A DNA stretch of 64,000 bases from Gammaproteobacteria bacterium (lineage in GTDB: Bacteria > Pseudomonadota > Gammaproteobacteria > Burkholderiales > Nitrosomonadaceae), in NCBI GenBank assembly GCA_015709635.1, contig CP054180.1:1364001-1428000 (forward strand), given 5' to 3'. A program made the translations under genes and the position numbers. Of the stretch, positions 9,008 to 16,684 are shown one piece after another. The notes beneath the pieces were generated by a model that was not told the origin of the DNA, did not search any database, and was given only the letters and a program-made list of their open reading frames with translations. Each line of letters opens with the position of its first letter. The stretch's first letter is position 1.

Positions 9008-10475
9008 CGTGAGGGGGGCAAATATTTTTTAAAAACTCAATCGCCCAACCGATTCCGAATCCAGTGATTTCGCTATCGACGGCACCTAAACCGCCCTTAT
9101 GGCTGCTGGCGGACAAATCCATATGCAGCCATGGCGTATCGTCAACAAAGTGCTGCAGGAAACGGGCAGCGAGTATATGATCGAACTCCCCATCTAATTC
9201 GCATTGTTTGATATCGGCAACCGAGCTTTCCAGACTTTCTTCGTAATCCGAATCTATCGGAAAAACACAAACACGCTCACCGCTTTCCTTTCCTGCAGAA
9301 ACCGCTTGTTGCGACAGTTCGTCACGGTTACTGAATATGCCGCTATAGCGCGATCCTAGTGCGATTTTCATACTGCCGGTCAAGGTGGCGAAATCGATAA
9401 TCAAATCGGGTTTCGATTTATTCGCCAAGACCAGCGTATCGGCTAGAACCATTCGCCCTTCCGCATCGGTGTGAACGATCTCAATGGATAATCCGCTGAG
9501 TGCCGTAATAATATCGTTTTGCTTATAGGCACGCGGACTGATATGATTCTGCGCAATTGCAAGCCAACAGTCTATCTTGATTGGAATTTCAGCGCGCGTT
9601 GCCGCCAGCAGTATGCCCAATGCCACCGCAGAACCGTTCATATCTTCATGCATTCCCTGCATATGCCGGGCGGGTTTTAAATTATGACCGCCGGTATCAA
9701 AACAGATGCCTTTGCCAACAATTGCGATGGTTTTGTTGTGTGAATTTTGTTTACAGCGATACTGTAAATGAACGATAGCGGCATCTTCAGTATCGCTACC
9801 TTGCGCCACAGCGACAAAAGCACCCGCGCCCATTTCCTTCAGCTTTTGTAAATCATATTCCTGATATTTCCATCCTTCATTCTCAGCTAATCTTTTGATT
9901 TGCTGGCGATAGGTTTGCGGTGTCAGCTCGTTGGCCGGCAATGCGGTCAAGCCGCGTGCGAGTAAATTACCTTCCGCTTGGGCGCGCTGTAAAGTAAAGT
10001 TGCCGGCATCTTTGTAACCATACAAAAAAATTTTTACTAGTGGTTTTCTGCTCGGTTTATTTTTGCGGACCGGCAGCACAGCACCATTGACCCAGCTCAC
10101 ATAAACAGCCAGTGCGGAAAAGTTTTTTCTTTGCGGTGTTGTGCCATACACTGCGATATGCAACTCGGCAGGGTTCTCTTCCAGCAACAGTTTGACAGCC
10201 TTGCGCAGCGTGGTTTGCTGCTCGAATACCGGTTGATTTGTATCGATCATGACCCAGGCGCACAATTCTCCATTCGAGAGATTAGCACTGACCGGCGTCG
10301 TAGTGAGATCAGTCAATTGCATCTCGCGCCGCGAAAGCAACTTACTCAATGATTCTTCGCCAGGAATATCATACTTCTTGGGGAGTTTTTCTAACTTCGG
10401 GAGGACTACGAGAGTGTGTGATGCTTTAACGGATTGATCGAGAGCGGATATGTTTTGGAAAAGGGATGCCAGCAT
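9000..10475 (-). CDS. Leucyl aminopeptidase family (M17) metallopeptidase
   Basis: An M17 aminopeptidase of about 491 residues; it removes N-terminal residues from peptides in the cytoplasm. The C-terminal catalytic domain shows the two-metal ligands and active-site Lys/Arg: KGICFDTGGHNLKPARHM, HEDMNGSAVALG and the family signature HTDAEGRMVLADTL. The N-terminal domain (about 1-170) is the divergent macro-like domain of M17 enzymes. The start was placed at ATG 10475 because AGGAAAG precedes it; an upstream TTG at 10514 would add 13 residues without support. It is divergent from thyA-folA. It could be a PepA paralogue rather than PepA itself, so no symbol is given. Confidence 0.88.
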   Translation of the reverse strand: MLASLFQNISALDQSVKASHTLVVLPKLEKLPKKYDIPGEESLSKLLSRREMQLTDLTTTPVSANLSNGELCAWVMIDTNQPVFEQQTTLRKAVKLLLEENPAELHIAVYGTTPQRKNFSALAVYVSWVNGAVLPVRKNKPSRKPLVKIFLYGYKDAGNFTLQRAQAEGNLLARGLTALPANELTPQTYRQQIKRLAENEGWKYQEYDLQKLKEMGAGAFVAVAQGSDTEDAAIVHLQYRCKQNSHNKTIAIVGKGICFDTGGHNLKPARHMQGMHEDMNGSAVALGILLAATRAEIPIKIDCWLAIAQNHISPRAYKQNDIITALSGLSIEIVHTDAEGRMVLADTLVLANKSKPDLIIDFATLTGSMKIALGSRYSGIFSNRDELSQQAVSAGKESGERVCVFPIDSDYEESLESSVADIKQCELDGEFDHILAARFLQHFVDDTPWLHMDLSASSHKGGLGAVDSEITGFGIGWAIEFLKNICPPHAQ

Positions 10476-10647
10476 TGAAAGCTTTCCTGTCGAATAGTAT
10501 TTTTTGAATGACAATAGCGTGCGTCATTGCATAAAGAATGATTGTTGTAATATTGTTATTATATACGTCTTATCAGCTTTATGGCTGGCATAGCCCTGCA
10601 ATAAACGGATTTATTCTGAACTGAATGAGGAGGAGTTCCAAACTAGG

Positions 10648-11442
10648 ATGCGCCAATATCTCGAATTAATGCAACATGTCATCGATCGCGGTCATCGTAA
10701 ATCGGATCGCACAGGGACTGGCACGCTTTCGGTTTTTGGTTATCAAATGCGCTTCAATCTGGCGGATGGTTTTCCTTTGGTGACAACAAAAAAATGCCAT
10801 TTGAAGTCGATCATTCATGAATTGCTGTGGTTTTTGCGCGGTGAAACCAATATCAGTTATTTGCATCACCATGGCATCACGATATGGGACGAATGGGCGG
10901 ACGCAAAAGGCGATCTTGGTCCGATATACGGCCATCAGTGGCGTTCCTGGGCAACTGCGGATGGTCAGCATATTGATCAGCTGCGGCAAGTAATCGAGCA
11001 GATAAAAAACACACCCGATTCGCGGCGCATGATTGTTTCCTCATGGAACGTAGGAGATTTGCATAAAATGCGGCTGCCGCCATGTCACGCTTTTTTTCAA
11101 TTTTACGTGGCGGATAACCGGTTGTCGTGCCAGCTCTATCAGCGCAGCGCGGATATTTTCCTTGGCGTACCTTTCAATATCGCATCGTATGCTTTGCTGA
11201 CGATGATGATTGCACAAGCGTGCAATCTGCAGACAGGGGATTTTGTGCATACCTTGGGCGACGCGCATCTTTATTTGAATCATCTGGAACAAGCCCGGGA
11301 ACAATTATCGCGCACTCCAAGATCGCTACCTATAATGAAATTAAATCCCGGTATCCGGGAGATATTGGATTTTAAATATGAAGATTTTGTTTTGGAAAAT
11401 TATGATCCTTATCCTGCTATTAAGGCGCCGGTAGCCGTATGA
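10648..11442 (+). CDS. thyA: Thymidylate synthase
   Basis: A canonical 264-residue ThyA that methylates dUMP to dTMP using methylene-tetrahydrofolate. The catalytic Cys lies in LPPCHAFFQFYV (about residue 146), the preceding arginines in DSRRMIVSSWN bind phosphate, and DFVHTLGDAHLY binds the nucleotide. The last residues end in APVAV as in most family members. A strong GGAGGAG lies upstream. The stop overlaps the folA start by four bases (ATGA), so the two genes are coupled; DHFR recycles the dihydrofolate made by ThyA. Confidence 0.98.
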   Translation: MRQYLELMQHVIDRGHRKSDRTGTGTLSVFGYQMRFNLADGFPLVTTKKCHLKSIIHELLWFLRGETNISYLHHHGITIWDEWADAKGDLGPIYGHQWRSWATADGQHIDQLRQVIEQIKNTPDSRRMIVSSWNVGDLHKMRLPPCHAFFQFYVADNRLSCQLYQRSADIFLGVPFNIASYALLTMMIAQACNLQTGDFVHTLGDAHLYLNHLEQAREQLSRTPRSLPIMKLNPGIREILDFKYEDFVLENYDPYPAIKAPVAV

Positions 11443-11957
11443 CATCATTCCATCTATCCATTCTCGTGGCCATGGCGAAAAATCGGGTGATTGGCCGCAA
11501 TAACCGGTTGCCGTGGCATTTACCAGCTGATTTGAAGCATTTCAAATTCCTGACGATGGGGCAAACTATCGTCATGGGGCGGAAAACTTACGAATCGATC
11601 GGTAAACCCTTGCCCGGAAGAGCTAATGTTATTATTACCCGCCAAACGGATTACGAAGTGCCTGGAGCAATTGTCGTCAATTCTCTGGAGGATGCATTGC
11701 TGATATGCGAGGAGACCAGCACCGGTCATAGTGAAAATTTCATCATCGGAGGTGAAAAACTATACCGGCAAGCGCTTAAGATGTGTCAGCGCATGTACAT
11801 CACGGAGATTCAGAAGGATTTTGACGGTGATGTTTTTTTTCCGGAATTTGATTGCAACGAATGGGAAGAAACGCAGCGCGACAAGCACATTGCGGAAAAC
11901 GAGAGTAACTTAGAATATCATTTTGTCATTCTTGATCGCAAAGTCAGCACGATTTGA
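11439..11957 (+). CDS. folA: Dihydrofolate reductase
   Basis: A 172-residue DHFR that regenerates tetrahydrofolate from the dihydrofolate produced by the adjacent ThyA. Visible family features are AMAKNRVIGRNNRLPWHLPAD split around the substrate-binding loop (about residues 11-31), the NADPH-binding VMGRKTYESIG (about 46-56), and FIIGGEKLYRQAL (about 104-116). It overlaps thyA by four bases and is followed by a strong hairpin terminator, which closes the two-gene operon. Confidence 0.97.
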   Translation: MTSFHLSILVAMAKNRVIGRNNRLPWHLPADLKHFKFLTMGQTIVMGRKTYESIGKPLPGRANVIITRQTDYEVPGAIVVNSLEDALLICEETSTGHSENFIIGGEKLYRQALKMCQRMYITEIQKDFDGDVFFPEFDCNEWEETQRDKHIAENESNLEYHFVILDRKVSTI

Positions 11958-11993
11958 ATGGAATTTTGATGAGTTTTTCATGTGGCTTACGAT

Positions 11994-12031
11994 AAAAATG
12001 GTGAAGCGTGCTGCTGCTCTTCACCATTTTT
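11994..12031. terminator. Bidirectional Rho-independent terminator
   Basis: AAAAATGGTGAAG (11994-12006) pairs with CTTCACCATTTTT (12019-12031), giving a 13-bp perfect stem with A- and T-tracts on both sides. It lies between the converging folA and decarboxylase genes and can serve both. Confidence 0.9.
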
Positions 12032-12071
12032 ATTTATGTTGATCGATCAATATACACTCAATGACAAAGTT

Positions 12072-13247
12072 TTAAATTACTTTTACATCCGGTAACGGAA
12101 AACCATTGAAATTGCTGGCGTATGCAGTCGTGTAGGCGCCGGCATTCGGTATATAGATAAAGTCACCTTCTTGCATATCGTTGGGCAACATCAAGTCATG
12201 TGTCAGGATATCGACTGAATCACAGGTTGGACCGGCAATCGACCAAGGTATGTTGCTTCCTTTCCGGTCAGTGAGAATTTCATATCGTAAACCTTCGGTC
12301 ATTTCGATGACACCGCCAAACATACCGGCATCCCAGTACATCCATCGTTTACCATTGCGTGTCGCAGTACCCACCACGCGGCAAACGAAATAAGCTGAAT
12401 CCGATACCAAGTAACGGCCGGGTTCCGCCATGATGCGGATATTATCCGGCAAATCGGCGATGGCTTCATTGATTACTTCGGCAATGATTTCAATCGAAGG
12501 GATCGGTTTGACATGGCGAACCGGATAACCGCCACCCACATTCAATAAACGGGGGTTCAAACCGGCCAGCTGCATTTCAGCGAAGACTTTTTTTGCACGT
12601 TCAATACCGACACGCCAATTCTGGGGATTGCGGCATTGCGAACCGACGTGAAAGGTAACGCCGGCCAAATCCGCTTTGAGTTTTGCAGCTTCTTGAATAA
12701 TTTCGTTGATGTCGGCAAGGTGGGTGCCGAATTTGCCTGCTAACGGCCAGTCGCTGCCGATATTGGGGGTATCGATGCGCAGGTACATTTTTGCATCCGG
12801 TTTCACACTGAAGATTTTGCGCATTTCTTCGATGCTGTCGAGTACATACCATTCCACGCCTTTGGCGGTGGCATATTCCAGATACGCTCGGGATTTCATT
12901 GGGTTGCTGTAGAAAATTTCAGCAGCGGGTACGCCTAGCTCAAGTAATAGATCAAGTTCGGCAATCGAAGCAATTTCAAAACCAGCGCCTTCCTCGATCA
13001 GAGTTTTCAGCACGCGTGCATCGGGATTGGCTTTAACTGCGTAATGCGGATGAACTCGCGGCATTGCAGCTTTAAAACGGCGCATTTTATTTCGGATAAT
13101 ATTGCTATCAACCAGCAAAAAAGGTCGTCGATAGCCTTCTTTCAAGGCATTCTGAACGTGTTCAAAATTCAGGCTGATTTCAGGATGGGTATCAAACAGA
13201 ACTTCAGATTGATCGTGCTTCTGAAGGGTAGATGAGAGTTTGGACAT
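12072..13247 (-). CDS. Type III PLP-dependent ornithine (or lysine) decarboxylase
   Basis: A 391-residue alanine-racemase-fold decarboxylase that makes putrescine from ornithine, the first step of polyamine synthesis. The PLP lysine is K72 in HYAVKANP. Further family landmarks are FHVGSQC (about 199-205), the glycine-rich phosphate-binding LNVGGGYP, AEPGRYLVS, and GPTCDSVD, which contributes the active-site Cys. It is not the large fold-I SpeC of E. coli. The start at ATG 13247 has AAGGAGC upstream. A 21-codon ORF ends only 22 nt before this start and shares its promoter, which suggests leader-peptide control. Some relatives also accept lysine or diaminopimelate, so substrate is inferred. Confidence 0.9.
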   Translation of the reverse strand: MSKLSSTLQKHDQSEVLFDTHPEISLNFEHVQNALKEGYRRPFLLVDSNIIRNKMRRFKAAMPRVHPHYAVKANPDARVLKTLIEEGAGFEIASIAELDLLLELGVPAAEIFYSNPMKSRAYLEYATAKGVEWYVLDSIEEMRKIFSVKPDAKMYLRIDTPNIGSDWPLAGKFGTHLADINEIIQEAAKLKADLAGVTFHVGSQCRNPQNWRVGIERAKKVFAEMQLAGLNPRLLNVGGGYPVRHVKPIPSIEIIAEVINEAIADLPDNIRIMAEPGRYLVSDSAYFVCRVVGTATRNGKRWMYWDAGMFGGVIEMTEGLRYEILTDRKGSNIPWSIAGPTCDSVDILTHDLMLPNDMQEGDFIYIPNAGAYTTAYASNFNGFPLPDVKVI

Positions 13248-13269
13248 GCGTTTGCTCCTTTAAGAACCG

Positions 13270-13335
13270 CTACGTTTCAGGAATATGGATGTTGACTAAA
13301 TCGGCTGGAGCAAAAAAGTTCTTGGTGCTTCTCAT
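13270..13335 (-). CDS. 21-codon leader ORF upstream of ornithine decarboxylase
   Basis: ATG at 13335 with an almost ideal AGGAGG five bases upstream; stop TAG at 13270-13272. The peptide has 21 residues, begins MRSTKNFFAPADL and ends NIHIPET. A sigma-70-like promoter lies about 45-70 bases upstream and the decarboxylase start is 22 bases downstream, so both are on one transcript. Ribosome binding here looks better than at the enzyme gene. Polyamine genes in other bacteria (for example the speFL leader of speF) are controlled by ornithine- or polyamine-sensing nascent peptides. This ORF is placed correctly for that role but does not look like speFL. Function is inferred. Confidence 0.6.
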   Translation of the reverse strand: MRSTKNFFAPADLVNIHIPET

Positions 13336-13380
13336 GATGACCTCCTTATCGGTAAATTTGCTGGTTTTAAATTTGCACGC

Positions 13381-13408
13381 ATTATAGTCTGCATTCCGGG
13401 TAAATCAA
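13381..13408 (-). promoter_or_regulatory. Sigma-70-like promoter for leader ORF and decarboxylase
   Basis: On the minus strand TTGATT (13408-13403) and a perfect TATAAT (13386-13381) are separated by 16 bases. Transcription would start near 13374, about 39 bases before the leader ORF. The remaining upstream gap to 13598 is AT-rich and shows nothing else I can support. Confidence 0.7.
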
Positions 13409-13598
13409 GTATTTTTTCTGGTTGATGATTTATATTAATAAACAATGATTTGTGTATATACAATTTCTGATGCATTTGACGGGTATTTTGATAAAAAGTT
13501 TAGGGAGTTTTCGCAGTTTGTTTTATGGTCATGAGTAATCTCAATGTGTGTAGGCGGTGATTCTTATCAAAGCTCAGTTTTGCATCACGATACATTGA

Positions 13599-14855
13599 CT
13601 AGTTCCACTGCAACTTCAAATAACCATCTGTTTTCTCGTTAAACTTAAAGAAGAATCGATTTATTCCGCGACGAATTGATTGCGGCCGTGAGACCGGTTG
13701 GAACGGTCCGGCGGCGGAGAGTGATTTCTCAATTTTCAATCGTCCGGTACGGGGTGAAAAAATCTTCAATTCGAACCGATCCGGGCTTATTTCCCGCAAT
13801 AACGGCGCAAATGGTTTCGCTAGCGGTTCGCCGATAAATAACCCTTGCCCTGGCCAAACGACGCTTTTCCAGTAGGCTTCAATCGCACTGGCTCCCACTG
13901 CGTAGTGAAACATGGCCACTGCTGGAGCAGGGAATTTTTGCGGGAAACTGCAAGGTTCGACTACAGTACCATAACTCGCTGTGGCGCCTGCTTCGAGCCA
14001 GCGTAAACTGCTCATTTGAATAGAATCGGTGAGCATGCCGCCTGCTGATGTCAAGTGGTCTGCCAGTGCACCTGGGACAAACTTGAGCGTTTCCAGCTTG
14101 GATACACTCACTAATCCGGTAAAATAAAAAAGCACATCCTGGCGCTCCGAAATGAAATCAGCTTCCAGCACTTGTACAGGAAAAACACTGGTGAATTCTT
14201 TCGCGGTTTCTGCAAAAGTGGTTGCCCGCGTATTACGGGCTTTGTCCGAGGTACTCAAGAGGTAAGCTTGACCTTTCGGAAAAGTATGATCCGATGCAAT
14301 ACCGCGGTCGATTAAATCTTTAACTTGTGCAAAAGTTGTGCCGGCCAGCATCATGGCTGGACGTAACTTATAATCATCAAACGGGTAGGGACCTAAAGCA
14401 TTGAAATAGGAGCTTGGTGCCGTCGGTTCACATTTATCGGAGCAGTATTTTTTATCGAAACCAAACGCCAAAGCGGAAGTCAGTGACATGCAATCCACCC
14501 GGTACGGAGCTGACCAGGCAACAGCAAATGCTTGCACATGCGCTGGCGTGAGTTGATCGATTTTAGTTTTAAGTTCCATGAATTCTGTGGCAGTCATGGA
14601 ATTGCGTTCGGGCGGGAAATTTAAATGGATGACATTGGCTTTCGGTATTTGCCGCGCACGCTGGTAATAATCTCCTATTTGCCGGGACAGAGGATCATCG
14701 TCATTGACGATGACGGCGATATCTTCGGGCATTAAGCCGGTTCGCGGCAGAGAAATGTGCGGATGAGCTTCTGCGGAAAACGCTACGGAAAACGTAAGCA
14801 GCGCCAGAAAAACAGGAAACCATTTCACTGGCTTTAAGCATATTGGAATCGGCAT
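13599..14855 (-). CDS. Exported TIGR03790-family protein, function unknown
   Basis: About 418 residues from ATG 14855 (GGAG eight bases upstream). An N-terminal signal peptide (hydrophobic WFPVFLALLTFSVAFSAEA, about 12-30) indicates export. The mature part has the hallmarks of the TIGR03790 family: LPRTGLMPEDIAVIVNDDDP, YYQRARQIPKANVIHL, AFAVAWSAPYRV and SLRWLEAGATASYGTVVEPC. The family is uncharacterised, and I know of no assigned function. Cys pairs around residues 120-140 (CSDKCEP) may form a disulfide. It follows dcd closely on the same strand but is separated from the decarboxylase by 263 bases. Confidence 0.75.
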   Translation of the reverse strand: MPIPICLKPVKWFPVFLALLTFSVAFSAEAHPHISLPRTGLMPEDIAVIVNDDDPLSRQIGDYYQRARQIPKANVIHLNFPPERNSMTATEFMELKTKIDQLTPAHVQAFAVAWSAPYRVDCMSLTSALAFGFDKKYCSDKCEPTAPSSYFNALGPYPFDDYKLRPAMMLAGTTFAQVKDLIDRGIASDHTFPKGQAYLLSTSDKARNTRATTFAETAKEFTSVFPVQVLEADFISERQDVLFYFTGLVSVSKLETLKFVPGALADHLTSAGGMLTDSIQMSSLRWLEAGATASYGTVVEPCSFPQKFPAPAVAMFHYAVGASAIEAYWKSVVWPGQGLFIGEPLAKPFAPLLREISPDRFELKIFSPRTGRLKIEKSLSAAGPFQPVSRPQSIRRGINRFFFKFNEKTDGYLKLQWN

Positions 14856-14890
14856 CAACTGGTCTCCACATCGTTGTTTGTCTTTCGACC

Positions 14891-15457
14891 TCAAATTTTT
14901 GGCAATGTTACGCCATGTTGTCCCTGATATTTCCCGCCCCGGTCTTTATACGATGTTTCGCAGACTTCATCCGATTCGAAGAAGATCACTTGCGCGACAC
15001 CTTCGTTGGCATAAATTTTGGCGGGCAGGGGGGTCGTATTGGAAAATTCCAAGGTGACGAAACCTTCCCATTCCGGTTCGAACGGTGTGACGTTGACGAT
15101 GATGCCGCAGCGCGCGTACGTCGATTTACCCAGGCAAATCGTCAGTATATTGCGCGGAATGCGGAAATATTCCACCGTGCGTGCCAGTGCGAATGAGTTG
15201 GGCGGGATGATGCAGACATCGCTTTTAACGTCGATGAACGAATTGGAGTCGAAATTTTTCGGATCGACGATGGTGGAATTGATATTGGTAAATAACTTGA
15301 ACTCGTCCGAGCAGCGGATATCGTAGCCATAACTTGAAGTACCGTACGATACGATACGCTGATCGTCCTTGCGGCGGATCTGGTCAGGCTCGAACGGCTC
15401 GATCATGCCATGCTCCCGCGCCATGCGACGTATCCATTTATCTGATTTAATCGTCAT
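14891..15457 (-). CDS. dcd: dCTP deaminase
   Basis: A 188-residue Dcd that converts dCTP to dUTP, feeding dTMP synthesis together with ThyA (10.6 kb). The typical sequence landmarks are present: MTIKSDKWIRRMA, SYGTSSYGYDIR (residues 37-48), GKSTYARCGIIVNVTPFEPEW carrying the catalytic Glu, and EGVAQVIFFESDEV. It is full length. It lies 13 nt downstream of apbC on the same strand, so the two are probably cotranscribed. Confidence 0.97.
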   Translation of the reverse strand: MTIKSDKWIRRMAREHGMIEPFEPDQIRRKDDQRIVSYGTSSYGYDIRCSDEFKLFTNINSTIVDPKNFDSNSFIDVKSDVCIIPPNSFALARTVEYFRIPRNILTICLGKSTYARCGIIVNVTPFEPEWEGFVTLEFSNTTPLPAKIYANEGVAQVIFFESDEVCETSYKDRGGKYQGQHGVTLPKI

Positions 15458-15470
15458 CCTTCAGGTTTTC

Positions 15471-16559
15471 CTAGTCATTTTCCATTACGATTTTGGCGAA
15501 CAGATCGGAGTGATCTTCGGCGGATTCCGCAATCTTAACGGCAACCCGGCGCGCGATCAGTTTATAAATTTCCGCGATTTTTCCGTCCGGTTCAGCAACC
15601 ACGCTGGGTTTTCCGGCGTCCGTATGCTCACGGATTTTAATATCGAGCGGCAGCGCGCCCAACAATTCGACGTTATAGTCCCGGCACATTTTTTCACCGC
15701 CGCCGGTACCGAAGATCGGCTCGGTATGCCCGCAGTTCGAGCAGGTGTGCGTGCTCATATTTTCCACGATACCTAAAATCGGAATACCGACTTTCTCGAA
15801 CATCTTCAGACCTTTGCGCGCATCAAGCAGGGCGATATCTTGCGGTGTGGTGACGATCACGGCGCCGGTGACCGGAATCTTTTGCGCCAGCGTCAATTGA
15901 ATATCGCCAGTGCCGGGCGGCAAATCCACCACCAGATAATCCAGATCCTTCCAGTTGGTATCGTTGAGTAATTGCTGCAAGGCTTGTGTCACCATCGGTC
16001 CGCGCCACACCATCGGCGTTTCGACGTCGACCAGCATCCCGATCGATATCGCCTGAATGCCGTGTGCAAGCATCGGTTCCATGGATTTACCATCGAGCGA
16101 TTCGGGGTGGCCGGTAATCCCCAGCATTTGCGGCTGGGAAGGGCCGTAAATATCGGCATCCAGAATACCGACGACAGCGCCTTCCGCCGCCAAAGCCAGT
16201 GCCAGATTGACCGCGGTCGCCGATTTGCCGACCCCGCCTTTGCCGGATGCCACGGCGATGATGTTTTTGACGCCGGGTATCAGTTTGACGCCACGCTGCA
16301 CGCCATGCGAGATGATTTTACTGCTGACCGTGACCTGAATGGCACCGATACCCGGAATCGAGCGCAATGCTTCGGTAATTTGCTGTTGTACCTGATTCTT
16401 CACGCTATTCGCCGGATAGCCCAGTTCCATAGCGATGGCTACGTTGTTTCCGGTAATTTGAATGGTGCCGACCGATTTGCCGGTGACATAATCTTTGTGG
16501 GTGGTCGGATCGATGGTTTGTTTCAGTACGGACTGAATCTGTTGTTCGGATATGGTCAC
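15471..16559 (-). CDS. apbC: Iron-sulfur cluster carrier protein ApbC (Mrp/NBP35 family)
   Basis: A 362-residue P-loop ATPase that carries and transfers [4Fe-4S] clusters. The N-terminal DUF59/MIP18-like domain (about 1-85) is followed by the deviant Walker A GKGGVGKSATAVNL (about 106-119), the switch ILDADIYGPSQPQM, and the cluster-binding CSNCGH motif (about 270). It starts at GTG 16559 with AAGGAG seven bases upstream. It is divergent from metG, the classical mrp-metG arrangement, and followed by dcd. Confidence 0.95.
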   Translation of the reverse strand: MTISEQQIQSVLKQTIDPTTHKDYVTGKSVGTIQITGNNVAIAMELGYPANSVKNQVQQQITEALRSIPGIGAIQVTVSSKIISHGVQRGVKLIPGVKNIIAVASGKGGVGKSATAVNLALALAAEGAVVGILDADIYGPSQPQMLGITGHPESLDGKSMEPMLAHGIQAISIGMLVDVETPMVWRGPMVTQALQQLLNDTNWKDLDYLVVDLPPGTGDIQLTLAQKIPVTGAVIVTTPQDIALLDARKGLKMFEKVGIPILGIVENMSTHTCSNCGHTEPIFGTGGGEKMCRDYNVELLGALPLDIKIREHTDAGKPSVVAEPDGKIAEIYKLIARRVAVKIAESAEDHSDLFAKIVMEND

Positions 16560-16684
16560 TACAAGGCTCCTTTAATACTACCGCCGGGCGGTTCACGAAT
16601 TAATTCGGAAATGGTAACAAATATCGGGAATGCACACACAGTTTGTTACAATTAGGGTTTATTTAATCCGATGCATTAGAGCCC

